A stretch of 64,000 nt of DNA from Hyunsoonleella jejuensis (lineage in GTDB: Bacteria; Bacteroidota; Bacteroidia; Flavobacteriales; Flavobacteriaceae): the NCBI RefSeq assembly GCF_900111025.1, contig NZ_FOFN01000003.1, positions 434,001 to 498,000 on the forward strand, in the 5' to 3' direction. Under the pieces are notes generated by a model, which saw only the letters and a list, made by a program, of their open reading frames with translations, had not been told where the DNA came from and did no database searches. The position numbers and the translations under genes are program-made. Within the stretch, counting starts at the first letter, position 1, and every line of letters starts with the position of its first letter. Below are positions 43,850 to 52,243 of this stretch, in pieces.

Positions 43850-45181
43850 TTATAACAATCCTCTAGCTTTAATCTCTAAATACTTGTTAATAGTATCCAC
43901 CGTTAAATTTTCAGGAGTCGTCAAAATAGAATAGATACCAAACTTTTTAAGTTCATTTACAATAAGGCGTTTTTCAAAATCAAACTTTTCAGCAATAACT
44001 TTATCGTACACCTGCTGAACAGTTTCCGCTTTGTTATTAATTAGTTTGTCAATTTCTGTATTCTTGAAGAAAATAACCACTAGTAAATGACTTTTAGCAA
44101 TCGCTTTTAAATAGGGGAGTTGCCTGTTTAAACCATCTAAAGTTTCAAAATTAGTATACATTAAAAGTAAACTCCTGTGGGTTACATGTCGTTTTATATT
44201 GGCATACAGTCTCCCAAAATCGCTTTCAAAAAAATCGGTATTCACATTGTAAAGTGCTTCAAGAATCAATTGCATTTGTCCGCTTCTTCGTTCTGCAACA
44301 ACTACATTATCAATCTTTTTTGAAAAGGATAACATGCCTGCCTTATCATGCTTTTTTAATACAATGTTGCTAATAACCAAAGTGGCATTGATAGCATAGT
44401 CTAGCAAGCTTAAACCATCAAAAGGCATTTTCATGATACGCCCTTTATCAATAATAGCATATACAGGTTGTGACTTTTCGTCTTGAAACTGATTTACCAT
44501 TAACTGGTTTTTCTTGGCAGTAGCTTTCCAGTTTATGGTACGCAAATCATCACCTAAAACATAATCCTTTATTTGCTCAAATTCCATGGTGTGACCCAGT
44601 CGGCGGACTTTTTTAAGTCCATAATCCATTGCACTTTTATTGATATTTAAGAGTTCAAATTTCTTTAATTGTTTAAAACTAGGATAGGTAGGCACCATAA
44701 CTTCGTTTTCAAACATAAAGCGTTTTGCCACGAGTTTTAAAGCAGAAGAGGCATAAATATTTAAACAACCAAAATGGTATTCGCCGCGTTCTTTCGGGGT
44801 TAAATTGTAGGTAATGGTTTTTTCTTTTCGTGGCTTTATGGCATCTTTTATCTTAAAATCTCTAATTTGAAATTGCTCTGGGATTTCATCAATAATTTCT
44901 AAATATGAGATAAAAGGATAATTGTTTCTAATTTGTATCTCAATTTGATTCTTATCACCATTTGAAAACTTGTCAGGAACAATGCGTTTGGCTTTAATTT
45001 TTTGAGTGCCGACAAAAATAATTATAACATCTAATAGAAAAAAGGCAACTAAAACCAAAATACATAGCTGTGCGATGTTGAATAGCAGGGGCACGAAGTA
45101 ACTTAACGCAAAAAGCACTACTATACCAATGCCAGCATAAAAAAATCGAGGTTGTATGTAAAAGGGTTTAAGGAGTTTCAA
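43850..45181 (-). CDS. DUF58 protein of the MoxR cluster
   Basis: 443 residues. Two N-terminal membrane helices (about 14-58) and a DUF58 core with the signature DYVLGDDLRTINWKATAKKN (about 203-222). A VWA-like segment follows (QPVYAIIDKGRIM, LLLMYTNFETLDG). DUF58 proteins work with MoxR AAA+ ATPases, probably in assembling or maturing envelope proteins. It is the last gene of the operon 48266-43850 on the minus strand. Confidence 0.9.
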   Translation of the reverse strand: MKLLKPFYIQPRFFYAGIGIVVLFALSYFVPLLFNIAQLCILVLVAFFLLDVIIIFVGTQKIKAKRIVPDKFSNGDKNQIEIQIRNNYPFISYLEIIDEIPEQFQIRDFKIKDAIKPRKEKTITYNLTPKERGEYHFGCLNIYASSALKLVAKRFMFENEVMVPTYPSFKQLKKFELLNINKSAMDYGLKKVRRLGHTMEFEQIKDYVLGDDLRTINWKATAKKNQLMVNQFQDEKSQPVYAIIDKGRIMKMPFDGLSLLDYAINATLVISNIVLKKHDKAGMLSFSKKIDNVVVAERRSGQMQLILEALYNVNTDFFESDFGRLYANIKRHVTHRSLLLMYTNFETLDGLNRQLPYLKAIAKSHLLVVIFFKNTEIDKLINNKAETVQQVYDKVIAEKFDFEKRLIVNELKKFGIYSILTTPENLTVDTINKYLEIKARGLL

Positions 45182-45187
45182 TAATTT

Positions 45188-45215
45188 CGTTATTCGTTAT
45201 TCGTTATTCGTTATG
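45188..45215. repeat. Four tandem 7-bp repeats (CGTTATT)
   Basis: CGTTATT repeats three times (45188-45208) and a fourth unit ends in G (45209-45215). It lies in the 72-bp gap between the DUF58 and MoxR genes. Such short tandem repeats may change in number by slippage and alter spacing between the two genes. Confidence 0.8.
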
Positions 45216-45253
45216 CGTGAGCACTGCTTACTGCCACTGAAAACTGCGATTTA

Positions 45254-46333
45254 TTATCGTGGAATCTCCACTGTTTCAATAATCTGATTAATAATTTGTT
45301 TACTCGTCACACCTTCCATTTCACGTTCTGGTGTTACAATTACCCTGTGGTGAAGCACAGGAACCACGGCGCGCTTAATATCTTCAGGTGTTACAAAATC
45401 ACGTCCAGCCATGGCAGCAAAGGCTTTACTGGCTTTTAACACTGAAATTGAGGCTCTTGGTGAGGCGCCTAAATACAAAAAGCGGTTGCTCCTGGTAGCA
45501 ACAATTAATTCTGCAATGTACTTTAGTAAATGTTGTTCAACAATCACTTTGCTTACCAAGCTTTGATAGTTTGCAATTTGTTTTGCCGTTAAAAAAGAGG
45601 TGATTTGTGCTGTTTTTGTGTTCTCCTTTAGCTCATGCTCTCTGGATAAAATTTCAATTTCTTCATCTAAATTTGGGTAATCCACGTCAATCTTAAACAA
45701 GAATCTATCCAACTGTGCTTCGGGCAAACGGTAGGTGCCTTCTTGTTCTACAGGGTTTTGTGTGGCCAACACCATAAACGGCGCATCTAGAATATACTTA
45801 TGGCCATCTATAGTAATTTGCTGCTCTTCCATAACTTCAAACAATGCTGCTTGGGTTTTGGCTGGTGCGCGGTTTATTTCATCTATTAAGACCATATTCG
45901 AAAAAATAGGCCCTTTTTTAAAATCAAACTCCGTACTTTTTAAATTAAAAACCGATGTTCCCAAAATATCACTAGGCATTAAATCTGGCGTAAACTGAAT
46001 TCTGCTAAAGTCCACACTTAAAGATTTTGCTAATAGTTTAGCGGTTACTGTTTTTGCAACCCCAGGCACACCTTCAATTAATGAATGTCCTTTTGCCAAA
46101 AGCGACGCAATGAGCATCTCTACCATATCTTTTTGGCCCACAATAACTTTACCTACTTCAGCTTTAATCTGCGCAACACTTTGTTGTAATTCCGATAAAT
46201 CCAAGCGATTTTTAAATTCCAAATTCTTGGTATCATCACTCAAAGTGCCATCATCAATGGATGATACAACATCTTGTTTTGGCTTAGGTAAAAATTCCTC
46301 GTGGTTGGTAGTATGTTCTTTATTTTCGTCCAT
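45254..46333 (-). CDS. MoxR-family AAA+ ATPase
   Basis: 359 residues. About 55 residues of charged N-terminal leader precede the ATPase. Walker A is GVPGVAKT (88-95); Walker B with second motif is MVLIDEINRAPAKTQAALFE; sensor 1 is VLATQNPVEQEGTYRLPEAQ; the C-terminal lid has GASPRASISVLKASKAFAAM. A chaperone-like ATPase that acts with DUF58/VWA proteins. Spaced 2 bp from the DUF4350 gene upstream. The 40-residue acidic N-terminal leader is longer than in many MoxR proteins. Confidence 0.92.
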   Translation of the reverse strand: MDENKEHTTNHEEFLPKPKQDVVSSIDDGTLSDDTKNLEFKNRLDLSELQQSVAQIKAEVGKVIVGQKDMVEMLIASLLAKGHSLIEGVPGVAKTVTAKLLAKSLSVDFSRIQFTPDLMPSDILGTSVFNLKSTEFDFKKGPIFSNMVLIDEINRAPAKTQAALFEVMEEQQITIDGHKYILDAPFMVLATQNPVEQEGTYRLPEAQLDRFLFKIDVDYPNLDEEIEILSREHELKENTKTAQITSFLTAKQIANYQSLVSKVIVEQHLLKYIAELIVATRSNRFLYLGASPRASISVLKASKAFAAMAGRDFVTPEDIKRAVVPVLHHRVIVTPEREMEGVTSKQIINQIIETVEIPR

Positions 46334-46335
46334 AA

Positions 46336-47541
46336 TTATTGTGAATAAAACGCTTCTATAAATGTATTTAATTTTAAGAGACTTTCTTCGGAAAGTTCAT
46401 CTTTGGTGCGTAACCATTTTATATAAGTAATTAATTGGGTAACGTCCTTATTTTTTTTACCAGCTTTTCTTGCTAATTTTTTTATGAAGGCATCATCAAG
46501 TGTAGATGTATCCATATTAAAATCGGTTCTCACTTTTTCTAAAAAATAGGTTATTTTCTTGTCTATCAGGTTTTTATAATCGTTTGTTTCAATGTATAAA
46601 TTAGATATGGTTTTAACGAAAGCTAAGGTAGTGTTCTGCAAAGGTTTTATAATACGAATAATGCGTTGCCTGCGTTTCGCATTAAAAATCATAAACAATA
46701 ACAAGAAAATTAAAGCGGTATACCACGCCCATCGAAATGATAATTGTTCTAAAAACCAACTTAAGTTAGATTCTTCTTCGGCATCGCCATATGCGGTTTG
46801 CCGTTTTGCATAAGAATCAAAGTATACATCATCGTCTGGTATGTACGAGAGCACATCTTCAACATAGCGATATCTGTTTCCTTTTAAAATATGATAATTT
46901 GTAAACGCTTTTGGTTCGGTATGCAGCAAAATTTGCCCATTTCCGAAGGGAATTTTTATAAAGTTAACCCGTTTTTTATCAGTTTCTGCATAGCCTAAAA
47001 TAGTATGGTTGATACTATCAAAACGGGAAAAATAGTAATCGCCTTCATTTTTGTCAATGTTTACGGTGTTCAAATTTTTATTTTGAAAAGACAATGAGGT
47101 AATGCTGTCGTTTTTCAGATTGTATTCAAAATCTACATCAACACCTAGCGTATCATGAAGCCTTTGTGCATAGTAATAATCTGAGATAAATAAAGTGTTT
47201 CCAGCATCTACAAACCCTAAAAGTTTATCAACAGAAAACTCGGAGAGATAATCGGAATTTCCAATGATAATATAGTTGCCTTTCGCTTCATGATCGCCAT
47301 ATCCATACTCTGAATTTGCAGTGAGATAACTTGAAGGTTGGTGGTAAACCGTACGTACTTTATAGTTTTTGAAAAGATTAGGGAGTTCTTTGTAAAAAAC
47401 GCTAGTGCCGTAAGGTTTGTTGCTTTTTTCGTTGAAGGACTCTTCCCAATCTACGGTTTTGGTACGTTTTATGCCAAACGTTAGTGCCGCTACTACAATG
47501 AGTGCAACTATAACTACTATTACAGGTAAAAGTTTCTTCAT
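46336..47541 (-). CDS. DUF4350-domain membrane protein
   Basis: 401 residues. An N-terminal membrane helix (about 4-22) is followed by a periplasmic DUF4350 domain (SFNEKSNKPYGTSVFYKELP, GNTLFISDYY, IPFGNGQILLHTEPKAFTN), then a second membrane helix (about 263-283) and a C-terminal cytoplasmic helical part. Part of the MoxR-linked operon, overlapping the DUF4129 gene by one base. Function unknown. Confidence 0.85.
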   Translation of the reverse strand: MKKLLPVIVVIVALIVVAALTFGIKRTKTVDWEESFNEKSNKPYGTSVFYKELPNLFKNYKVRTVYHQPSSYLTANSEYGYGDHEAKGNYIIIGNSDYLSEFSVDKLLGFVDAGNTLFISDYYYAQRLHDTLGVDVDFEYNLKNDSITSLSFQNKNLNTVNIDKNEGDYYFSRFDSINHTILGYAETDKKRVNFIKIPFGNGQILLHTEPKAFTNYHILKGNRYRYVEDVLSYIPDDDVYFDSYAKRQTAYGDAEEESNLSWFLEQLSFRWAWYTALIFLLLFMIFNAKRRQRIIRIIKPLQNTTLAFVKTISNLYIETNDYKNLIDKKITYFLEKVRTDFNMDTSTLDDAFIKKLARKAGKKNKDVTQLITYIKWLRTKDELSEESLLKLNTFIEAFYSQ

Positions 47542-48266
47542 TAATTTACCTGTTTTAGAAGTGTGATGAAATTATTTTTGGCTTTCGCATATTGAGAAGC
47601 TTCTAACTCAAACCTGCCGTACCATATATAATTATACAAATACGAAACATATGAAAATGCACCGTTGAATGGTGTTTCACGGAGTTCATTTAAGTATTCT
47701 GTATTGGTTTTATCGTCTTCAAATTTTATGTAATTTTTTAAACTTAAAGTCTTTAAAACGAGTAGGTAATAATAGCGAATGGCGAGCCTGTAATCGTTAT
47801 CATTTTCCGCTTGATTAATTAAGGTATGGATATCTGTGTTTTCAATATTTTCGGCTGTAATAGCGTCGTGTCTCTCAATGTTTTTGTTTTTGCTAGATGT
47901 AAATAGGCCTGTACCGCCTTCATTAAGTAAAGCGTATGCCAAATACACTACTGCCATGGCTAAAATGATATAAAACACAAATCTAAATGGCCCAAGATTT
48001 ATAATAACTTCATCACCGTTGTTTTGTTCCTTTGTTCGGGCCTCCTTACTGTTATAGTCTTCATATTCACCAGAACCGCTTTTACTTCTATTAACCACTT
48101 TTTTTCCTTCATAATCAAATATGTCGCTTGAATAACGTTCCTTAAAACTACTATCAAAAACACGATTTACCTCTGGTTCTTGAACAGGTTCAGTTGCATC
48201 ACACAAATGAGGATTCAATAACAAAAGCATAAAAACTAAAAGTATATGTTGTGGCTTTTTTATCAT
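47541..48266 (-). CDS. DUF4129-type membrane protein
   Basis: 241 residues. A signal-like N-terminus (about 1-25), a periplasmic linker rich in charged residues, one membrane helix (about 90-110, FRFVFYIILAMAVVYLAYAL) and a C-terminal cytoplasmic DUF4129-like helical domain (NDNDYRLAIRYYYLLVLKTL, TNTEYLNELRETPFNGAFSY). Overlaps its neighbours by one base on each side. In this operon type it is the third membrane partner of the MoxR ATPase. Confidence 0.82.
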   Translation of the reverse strand: MIKKPQHILLVFMLLLLNPHLCDATEPVQEPEVNRVFDSSFKERYSSDIFDYEGKKVVNRSKSGSGEYEDYNSKEARTKEQNNGDEVIINLGPFRFVFYIILAMAVVYLAYALLNEGGTGLFTSSKNKNIERHDAITAENIENTDIHTLINQAENDNDYRLAIRYYYLLVLKTLSLKNYIKFEDDKTNTEYLNELRETPFNGAFSYVSYLYNYIWYGRFELEASQYAKAKNNFITLLKQVN

Positions 48267-49249
48267 TAAGCAGCGATAGCTAGTGGGGTTTGGGTAATTT
48301 GTTTATGAACTTTATACGGATAGACTAAATAGTAGTAACTTATAATGGCCAAAGTGATTAATATGATACCAACTGATAACCAATTGGGCATGATGTTAGA
48401 ATACCTTGTGATAAAGCCTTCTAAAAATCCTGCCGAAAACGTAAATGGGAAGGTGCTAATCAAAATTTTAATCCCCGTTTTTGCACCTTGCTTAAATGAA
48501 GTATACCTAGAATGTGTTGCTGGAAATAAGATGCTGGCGCCTAAAATTAAACCTGCTGCACATTCTATAACAATTGCAAAAATTTCCATAGCGCCGTGAA
48601 TCCAAATACCACGAACGCTTTCCCAAAATACATCTTTCTCGTAAAAAAAATATTGGAAGGAACCTAACATGATACAGTTTTTAAACATCACATATAGCGT
48701 ACCGATGCCTAAAAAAACACCTAATACAAAAGCTATAATCCCAACACGTAAATTATTAATGGTTATACCAATAAAACTCCCCCAATTGCTACCGCTTTTA
48801 TATACTGCAACAGGGTCGCCCACTTCAATATTCGCAATAGTTTGGTCTACATAGCTATCACCTACAACCGACCGTAAAAATTCTGCATTATTAGCTGCTG
48901 AAACAACGCCAATTAACGTGAATACTGTAAAGATCACAAATGCCACATAAATAAATTTTCGATACTGATAACAAATTAGAGGGACCTCGGTCTTCCAAAA
49001 ACTTATAATTCTGTTGGTGTCCTGTCGTTTGGTTTTATAAATCTTTTGAAATGCCTTGGCTGCAAGCTGATTAAGGTAGGCAATTACCTTACTTTTAGGG
49101 TAATAGGTTTGTGCGTAAGCCAGATCGTTTATAAGCTGAATATAATTTGAAGCCAGTTCATCAGGATCCTTAAAATCATTATTAAAAATAGCATTCTCAA
49201 AACTCAGCCATTTTTCTTTATTTTGCTTAATAAATGCAACTTCTCTCAT
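48266..49249 (-). CDS. SpoIIM-family (stage II sporulation protein M-like) membrane protein
   Basis: 327 residues with several transmembrane helices. The N-terminal cytoplasmic part (EVAFIKQNKEKWLSFENAIF) and helices including NNLRVGIIAFVLGVFLGIGT, WIHGAMEIFAIVIECAAGLI and GLFPATHSR-like ILFPATHSRYTSF are SpoIIM family features. The name does not mean sporulation here. First gene of the minus-strand operon; only 24 bp separate its start from the divergent RDD gene, which often accompanies it. Confidence 0.88.
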   Translation of the reverse strand: MREVAFIKQNKEKWLSFENAIFNNDFKDPDELASNYIQLINDLAYAQTYYPKSKVIAYLNQLAAKAFQKIYKTKRQDTNRIISFWKTEVPLICYQYRKFIYVAFVIFTVFTLIGVVSAANNAEFLRSVVGDSYVDQTIANIEVGDPVAVYKSGSNWGSFIGITINNLRVGIIAFVLGVFLGIGTLYVMFKNCIMLGSFQYFFYEKDVFWESVRGIWIHGAMEIFAIVIECAAGLILGASILFPATHSRYTSFKQGAKTGIKILISTFPFTFSAGFLEGFITRYSNIMPNWLSVGIILITLAIISYYYLVYPYKVHKQITQTPLAIAA

Positions 49250-49273
49250 ACACGAGATAAATTAAAATATAAA

Positions 49274-49993
49274 ATGTCAGAGTTACAAATTAACACGACG
49301 CAAAATGTAAAAATAAAGTTCACCGCTGCTGGCGTTGGGGAACGTTTAGTTGCATTTGTTATAGATACAGCTATTAAAATAGGTTATTTATTGATTTTAA
49401 ATAAGGTATTTGGTGTATTTGAAGGTATGGACGAATGGTCTCAAATTGGCATAAATACCGTATTGAGCTTTCCTGTAATGTTCTATACATTAGCTTTAGA
49501 AACGTTTTTAGACGGACAAACTTTGGGTAAAAAGGCATTAAAGATTCGGGTTGTAAAAATTGATGGGTTTCAGGCAACGTTTTCAGATTATGTGGTACGT
49601 TGGTTTTTTAGAATTGTGGATGTTTGGATATTCGGTATTGGTTTTTTTGTGATTATTTTCAGCAAAAAACTACAGCGATTGGGCGATATGGCTGCCGGTA
49701 CGGGTGTGATAAGCTTAAAGGATAAGGTGAGTATCAATCATACTATTTTGGAGCAACTAAAAACCGATTATAAACCTACCTATCCTAATGTGATAAAACT
49801 ATCGGATAATGATGCGCGTATTATAAAAGAAACGTATACTAGAGCTAGGGCTTCAAAAGATTATGCAACATTAATAAAGTTAAGAAATAAACTAATTGAA
49901 GTAGTAGGAATTAAGGAAGTGAAACAAAGCAGCGATATAGAATTTATTGATGTTATTTTAAAAGATTATAATTTTTACACACAAGATATGTAA
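49274..49993 (+). CDS. RDD-family membrane protein
   Basis: About 239 residues. The RDD signature is VGERLVAFVIDTAIKIGYLL (Arg, Asp), and FLDGQTLGKKALKIRVVK and LQRLGDMAAGTGVISL follow, with about four membrane helices. A C-terminal cytoplasmic tail (about 165-239) is specific to this subgroup. ATG at 49274 (MSELQINTTQ) is preferred; an earlier ATG (49223) would start inside the divergent SpoIIM gene. RDD genes next to SpoIIM and MoxR genes are a known cluster in Bacteroidetes and other phyla, so they probably share one envelope function. Confidence 0.9.
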   Translation: MSELQINTTQNVKIKFTAAGVGERLVAFVIDTAIKIGYLLILNKVFGVFEGMDEWSQIGINTVLSFPVMFYTLALETFLDGQTLGKKALKIRVVKIDGFQATFSDYVVRWFFRIVDVWIFGIGFFVIIFSKKLQRLGDMAAGTGVISLKDKVSINHTILEQLKTDYKPTYPNVIKLSDNDARIIKETYTRARASKDYATLIKLRNKLIEVVGIKEVKQSSDIEFIDVILKDYNFYTQDM

Positions 49994-50003
49994 ACAGAGA
50001 GCC

Positions 50004-50036
50004 GTATTTCAAGCCAACAAAGTTGGCTTGAAATAC
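50004..50036. repeat. Perfect 15-bp inverted repeat with a 3-base loop
   Basis: GTATTTCAAGCCAAC (50004-50018) and GTTGGCTTGAAATAC (50022-50036) pair completely around AAA. No U-tract follows, so it is not a standard intrinsic terminator. It follows the RDD gene by 11 bp. A second weaker palindrome, ATCCCG/CGGGAT, follows near 50050-50068. Confidence 0.75.
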
Positions 50037-50133
50037 GTGCGAATTGCTTATCCCGTCGCAGGCGGGATCTCTAAGAAAAAAATTAACAAAAATTGAAGTT
50101 AGTTTAGTAAAATACTGATGCTAACAAACACAT

Positions 50134-50209
50134 GCGTTAGGGATTGAGGCATTTGTTGAAGCTCCTCGCAGAGAGCGACTGCCGAAAGCCCGACCCAAAG
50201 GGGAACGCC
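50134..50209 (-). repeat. Dispersed GGGCGTT...CCCTAACGC repeat, copy 4 (reversed)
   Basis: On the minus strand it begins GGCGTTCCCC, has GGGTCGGGCTTTC and the GCTCTCTGCGAGGAGC hairpin shared with copy 1, and ends CAATCCCTAACGC. It ends 16 bp before the TRIC start, so a longer reading of that gene would be translated repeat. Confidence 0.8.
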
Positions 50210-50224
50210 ATAAAAAAGATAAAA

Positions 50225-50827
50225 ATGTTTTACACAATAGATATTTTAGGAACGATAGCCTTTGCCATTTCTGGTGTACTAGTTGCTTTTAATAAGAAAA
50301 TGGATTTATTTGGTATTCTTATCATTGCCTTTGTAACAGCAGTTGGAGGCGGTACACTTCGCGATTTGCTTATTGGAAACACACCTGTGAGTTGGATGAC
50401 CGATATGACTTATTCGTATGTTATTCTTGGGTCGGCTATTTTTGCAATTATTTTTAGGAGCAAAATAAATTATTTGCGTACCTCACTGTTTTTGTTCGAT
50501 ACTATTGGTATTGGCTTATATACTGTTGTAGGCATAGAAAAAGGCTTACAGGAAGAATTGCACCCTATAATTTGTATTGCTCTTGGTACTATGACTGCAA
50601 GTTTTGGAGGTGTAATTCGAGATATTTTGTGTAACGAAATTCCTGTGATTTTTAGAAAGGAAATATACGCTACAGCCTGCATTTTGGGTGGTGTGACTTA
50701 TTTTGTTTTAAATGAATTCCCAATTAAGACCGATTATGTTTTTGTAATTTCGGGCGCTGTGGTAATTACGGTACGTTTACTCGCAGTAAAGTTTAAAATA
50801 GCGTTGCCAAATATTTACTCAGATTAA
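50225..50827 (+). CDS. TRIC-type cation channel (YicG/UPF0126 family)
   Basis: About 200 residues and seven membrane helices in two repeats of the same motif: FAISGVLVAFNKKMDLFG with GGGTLRDLLIGNTPVSWM, and YTVVGIEKG with FGGVIRDILCNEIPVIFRK. These are the signatures of prokaryotic TRIC monovalent-cation channels. I use ATG 50225 (MFYTIDILG). An earlier frame from 50144 only translates the intergenic repeat. Alone in its unit. Confidence 0.9.
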   Translation: MFYTIDILGTIAFAISGVLVAFNKKMDLFGILIIAFVTAVGGGTLRDLLIGNTPVSWMTDMTYSYVILGSAIFAIIFRSKINYLRTSLFLFDTIGIGLYTVVGIEKGLQEELHPIICIALGTMTASFGGVIRDILCNEIPVIFRKEIYATACILGGVTYFVLNEFPIKTDYVFVISGAVVITVRLLAVKFKIALPNIYSD

Positions 50828-50836
50828 GTGTATGGT

Positions 50837-51547
50837 CTAATTTAAGATTTCAACCTTTCTTATATAAATATTTTTAAGAGGCCAGTCGGCTTCATCTGTT
50901 TTAACCGCAGCAATTTTGTCTACAACGTCCATACCTTTTATTACTTTACCAAAAACAGTGTAATCTCCATTTAAATGATGGGCGCCTCCTTTTTGTTGTA
51001 CTATAAAAAATTGATAGGGAGATGCTAATTTATGCGGGTTTTCTATATCGCTACTGGGCATAGAAACAGTACCACGATCATGTTTAAAACCACGGTTAGT
51101 ATCTCTAGGCAGCAAGTATTTACCAATTTTTCTGCGTTTAATGGCAGTAGCCATATCATCACCATTACCGCCTTGTATCATAAAATTATTGATAACTCTA
51201 AAGAATTGTGTACCGTTAAAATACTTACGTTTAGTTAAATAAATAAAGTTACAACGATGAAATTTGGTTTCATCGAATAGTAAGATGTCAATGTCTCCAA
51301 AATCAGTGGTGATTCTAACTTTATTTTCTTTGTGATGCTTATCATATTCTAAGTAGAATTCCATGGCGGTTGGACTATCCAAAATAGGAAATTCAGATGT
51401 AATATCCTTAATGGTGTCCTCTGGCTTTTCAACCTTTTTTACGACAGTAATAGTGTCTTTAGTTTTTAAGCTGTTCTTTTTATTAGAATGTTTATCTTCA
51501 CAACTAAGAAACAGAAAAAAAATACTTAAAAACAATACAACACGCAT
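50837..51547 (-). CDS. Cyclophilin-type peptidyl-prolyl isomerase, lipoprotein
   Basis: 236 residues from ATG 51547. Lipoprotein signal MRVVLFLSIFFLFLSC (Cys16). A cyclophilin domain follows: KVRITTDFGDIDILLFDE, QFFRVINNFMIQGGNGDDM, FKHDRGTVSMPSSDIENPH, QFFIVQQKGGAHHLNGDYTV and FGKVIKGMDVVDKIAAV. It catalyses proline isomerisation in envelope-protein folding. A longer reading (start 51619) adds 24 residues before the signal and would overlap the divergent Nudix gene; rejected. Only 5 bp separate its start from the Nudix start. Confidence 0.92.
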   Translation of the reverse strand: MRVVLFLSIFFLFLSCEDKHSNKKNSLKTKDTITVVKKVEKPEDTIKDITSEFPILDSPTAMEFYLEYDKHHKENKVRITTDFGDIDILLFDETKFHRCNFIYLTKRKYFNGTQFFRVINNFMIQGGNGDDMATAIKRRKIGKYLLPRDTNRGFKHDRGTVSMPSSDIENPHKLASPYQFFIVQQKGGAHHLNGDYTVFGKVIKGMDVVDKIAAVKTDEADWPLKNIYIRKVEILN

Positions 51548-51552
51548 AGATA

Positions 51553-52194
51553 ATGGGTTTTGATGAATTTGTAAACTTGGTTTCAAAAATAAAAAATATA
51601 GAGTTACCTGCCGAATCATCTCATTTTAAAATGGTGCCCCCAACGCGAAAAGCTTTCGCTCAATATTCTGAAGCGCAATTGAAGCGTGCCAAACGTGCAG
51701 GTGTTTTGGCATTATTCTATCCAAATCAACACAAGCAAACACAATTGGTGCTCATATTGAGAAAAACTTATAAAGGGGTACATTCTGCACAAATATCTTT
51801 TCCTGGTGGAAAGATTGAACCAAATGACAAAAACTTAGAGGAAACTGCTGTAAGGGAAACTTTTGAGGAAATAGGGGTGCCAATTAATACTATAAGCGTA
51901 GAAAAAAAACTATCTCAAGTGTATATTCCTCCGAGTAATTTTTGTGTGCAGCCCTATTTAGGTATTTTAAGAGCGCCACCTAAATTTAACAAACAAGACA
52001 GCGAAGTAGAGCAAATTATAGAGGTAAAGTTAACCGATTTGATAGATGATGATAATCTTGTGAATAAAGAAGTTAAAACATCCTACAGTGTTGGTATAGA
52101 GGTGCCTGCATTTAAACTTAATGGATTTGCAGTATGGGGAGCAACTGCAATGATATTGAGTGAGGTGAAAGATATTATAAAGCAATTGGCATAG
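51553..52194 (+). CDS. Nudix hydrolase, CoA pyrophosphatase type
   Basis: 213 residues. VLILRKTYKGVHSAQISFPG with GGKIEP is the CoA-type (NudL, UPF0035) motif, and LEETAVRETFEEIGV is the Nudix box end with the REx2EE metal residues. It should cleave CoA or acyl-CoA to phosphopantetheine and 3',5'-ADP. Convergent with nothing; the acyltransferase gene follows 49 bp on and may share its transcript. Confidence 0.9.
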   Translation: MGFDEFVNLVSKIKNIELPAESSHFKMVPPTRKAFAQYSEAQLKRAKRAGVLALFYPNQHKQTQLVLILRKTYKGVHSAQISFPGGKIEPNDKNLEETAVRETFEEIGVPINTISVEKKLSQVYIPPSNFCVQPYLGILRAPPKFNKQDSEVEQIIEVKLTDLIDDDNLVNKEVKTSYSVGIEVPAFKLNGFAVWGATAMILSEVKDIIKQLA

Positions 52195-52243
52195 ATAATA
52201 GATTTATTACCTTTGTGACCCAACCAAAACAAATTATAAAAAT

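Noticed and set aside
50144-50224. A longer start for the TRIC channel gene
   Set aside because: The extra residues are translated repeat copy 4; the ATG at 50225 gives the normal N-terminus.
51547-51619. Longer N-terminus for the cyclophilin gene
   Set aside because: It would put 24 residues in front of a complete lipoprotein signal and overlap the divergent Nudix gene.
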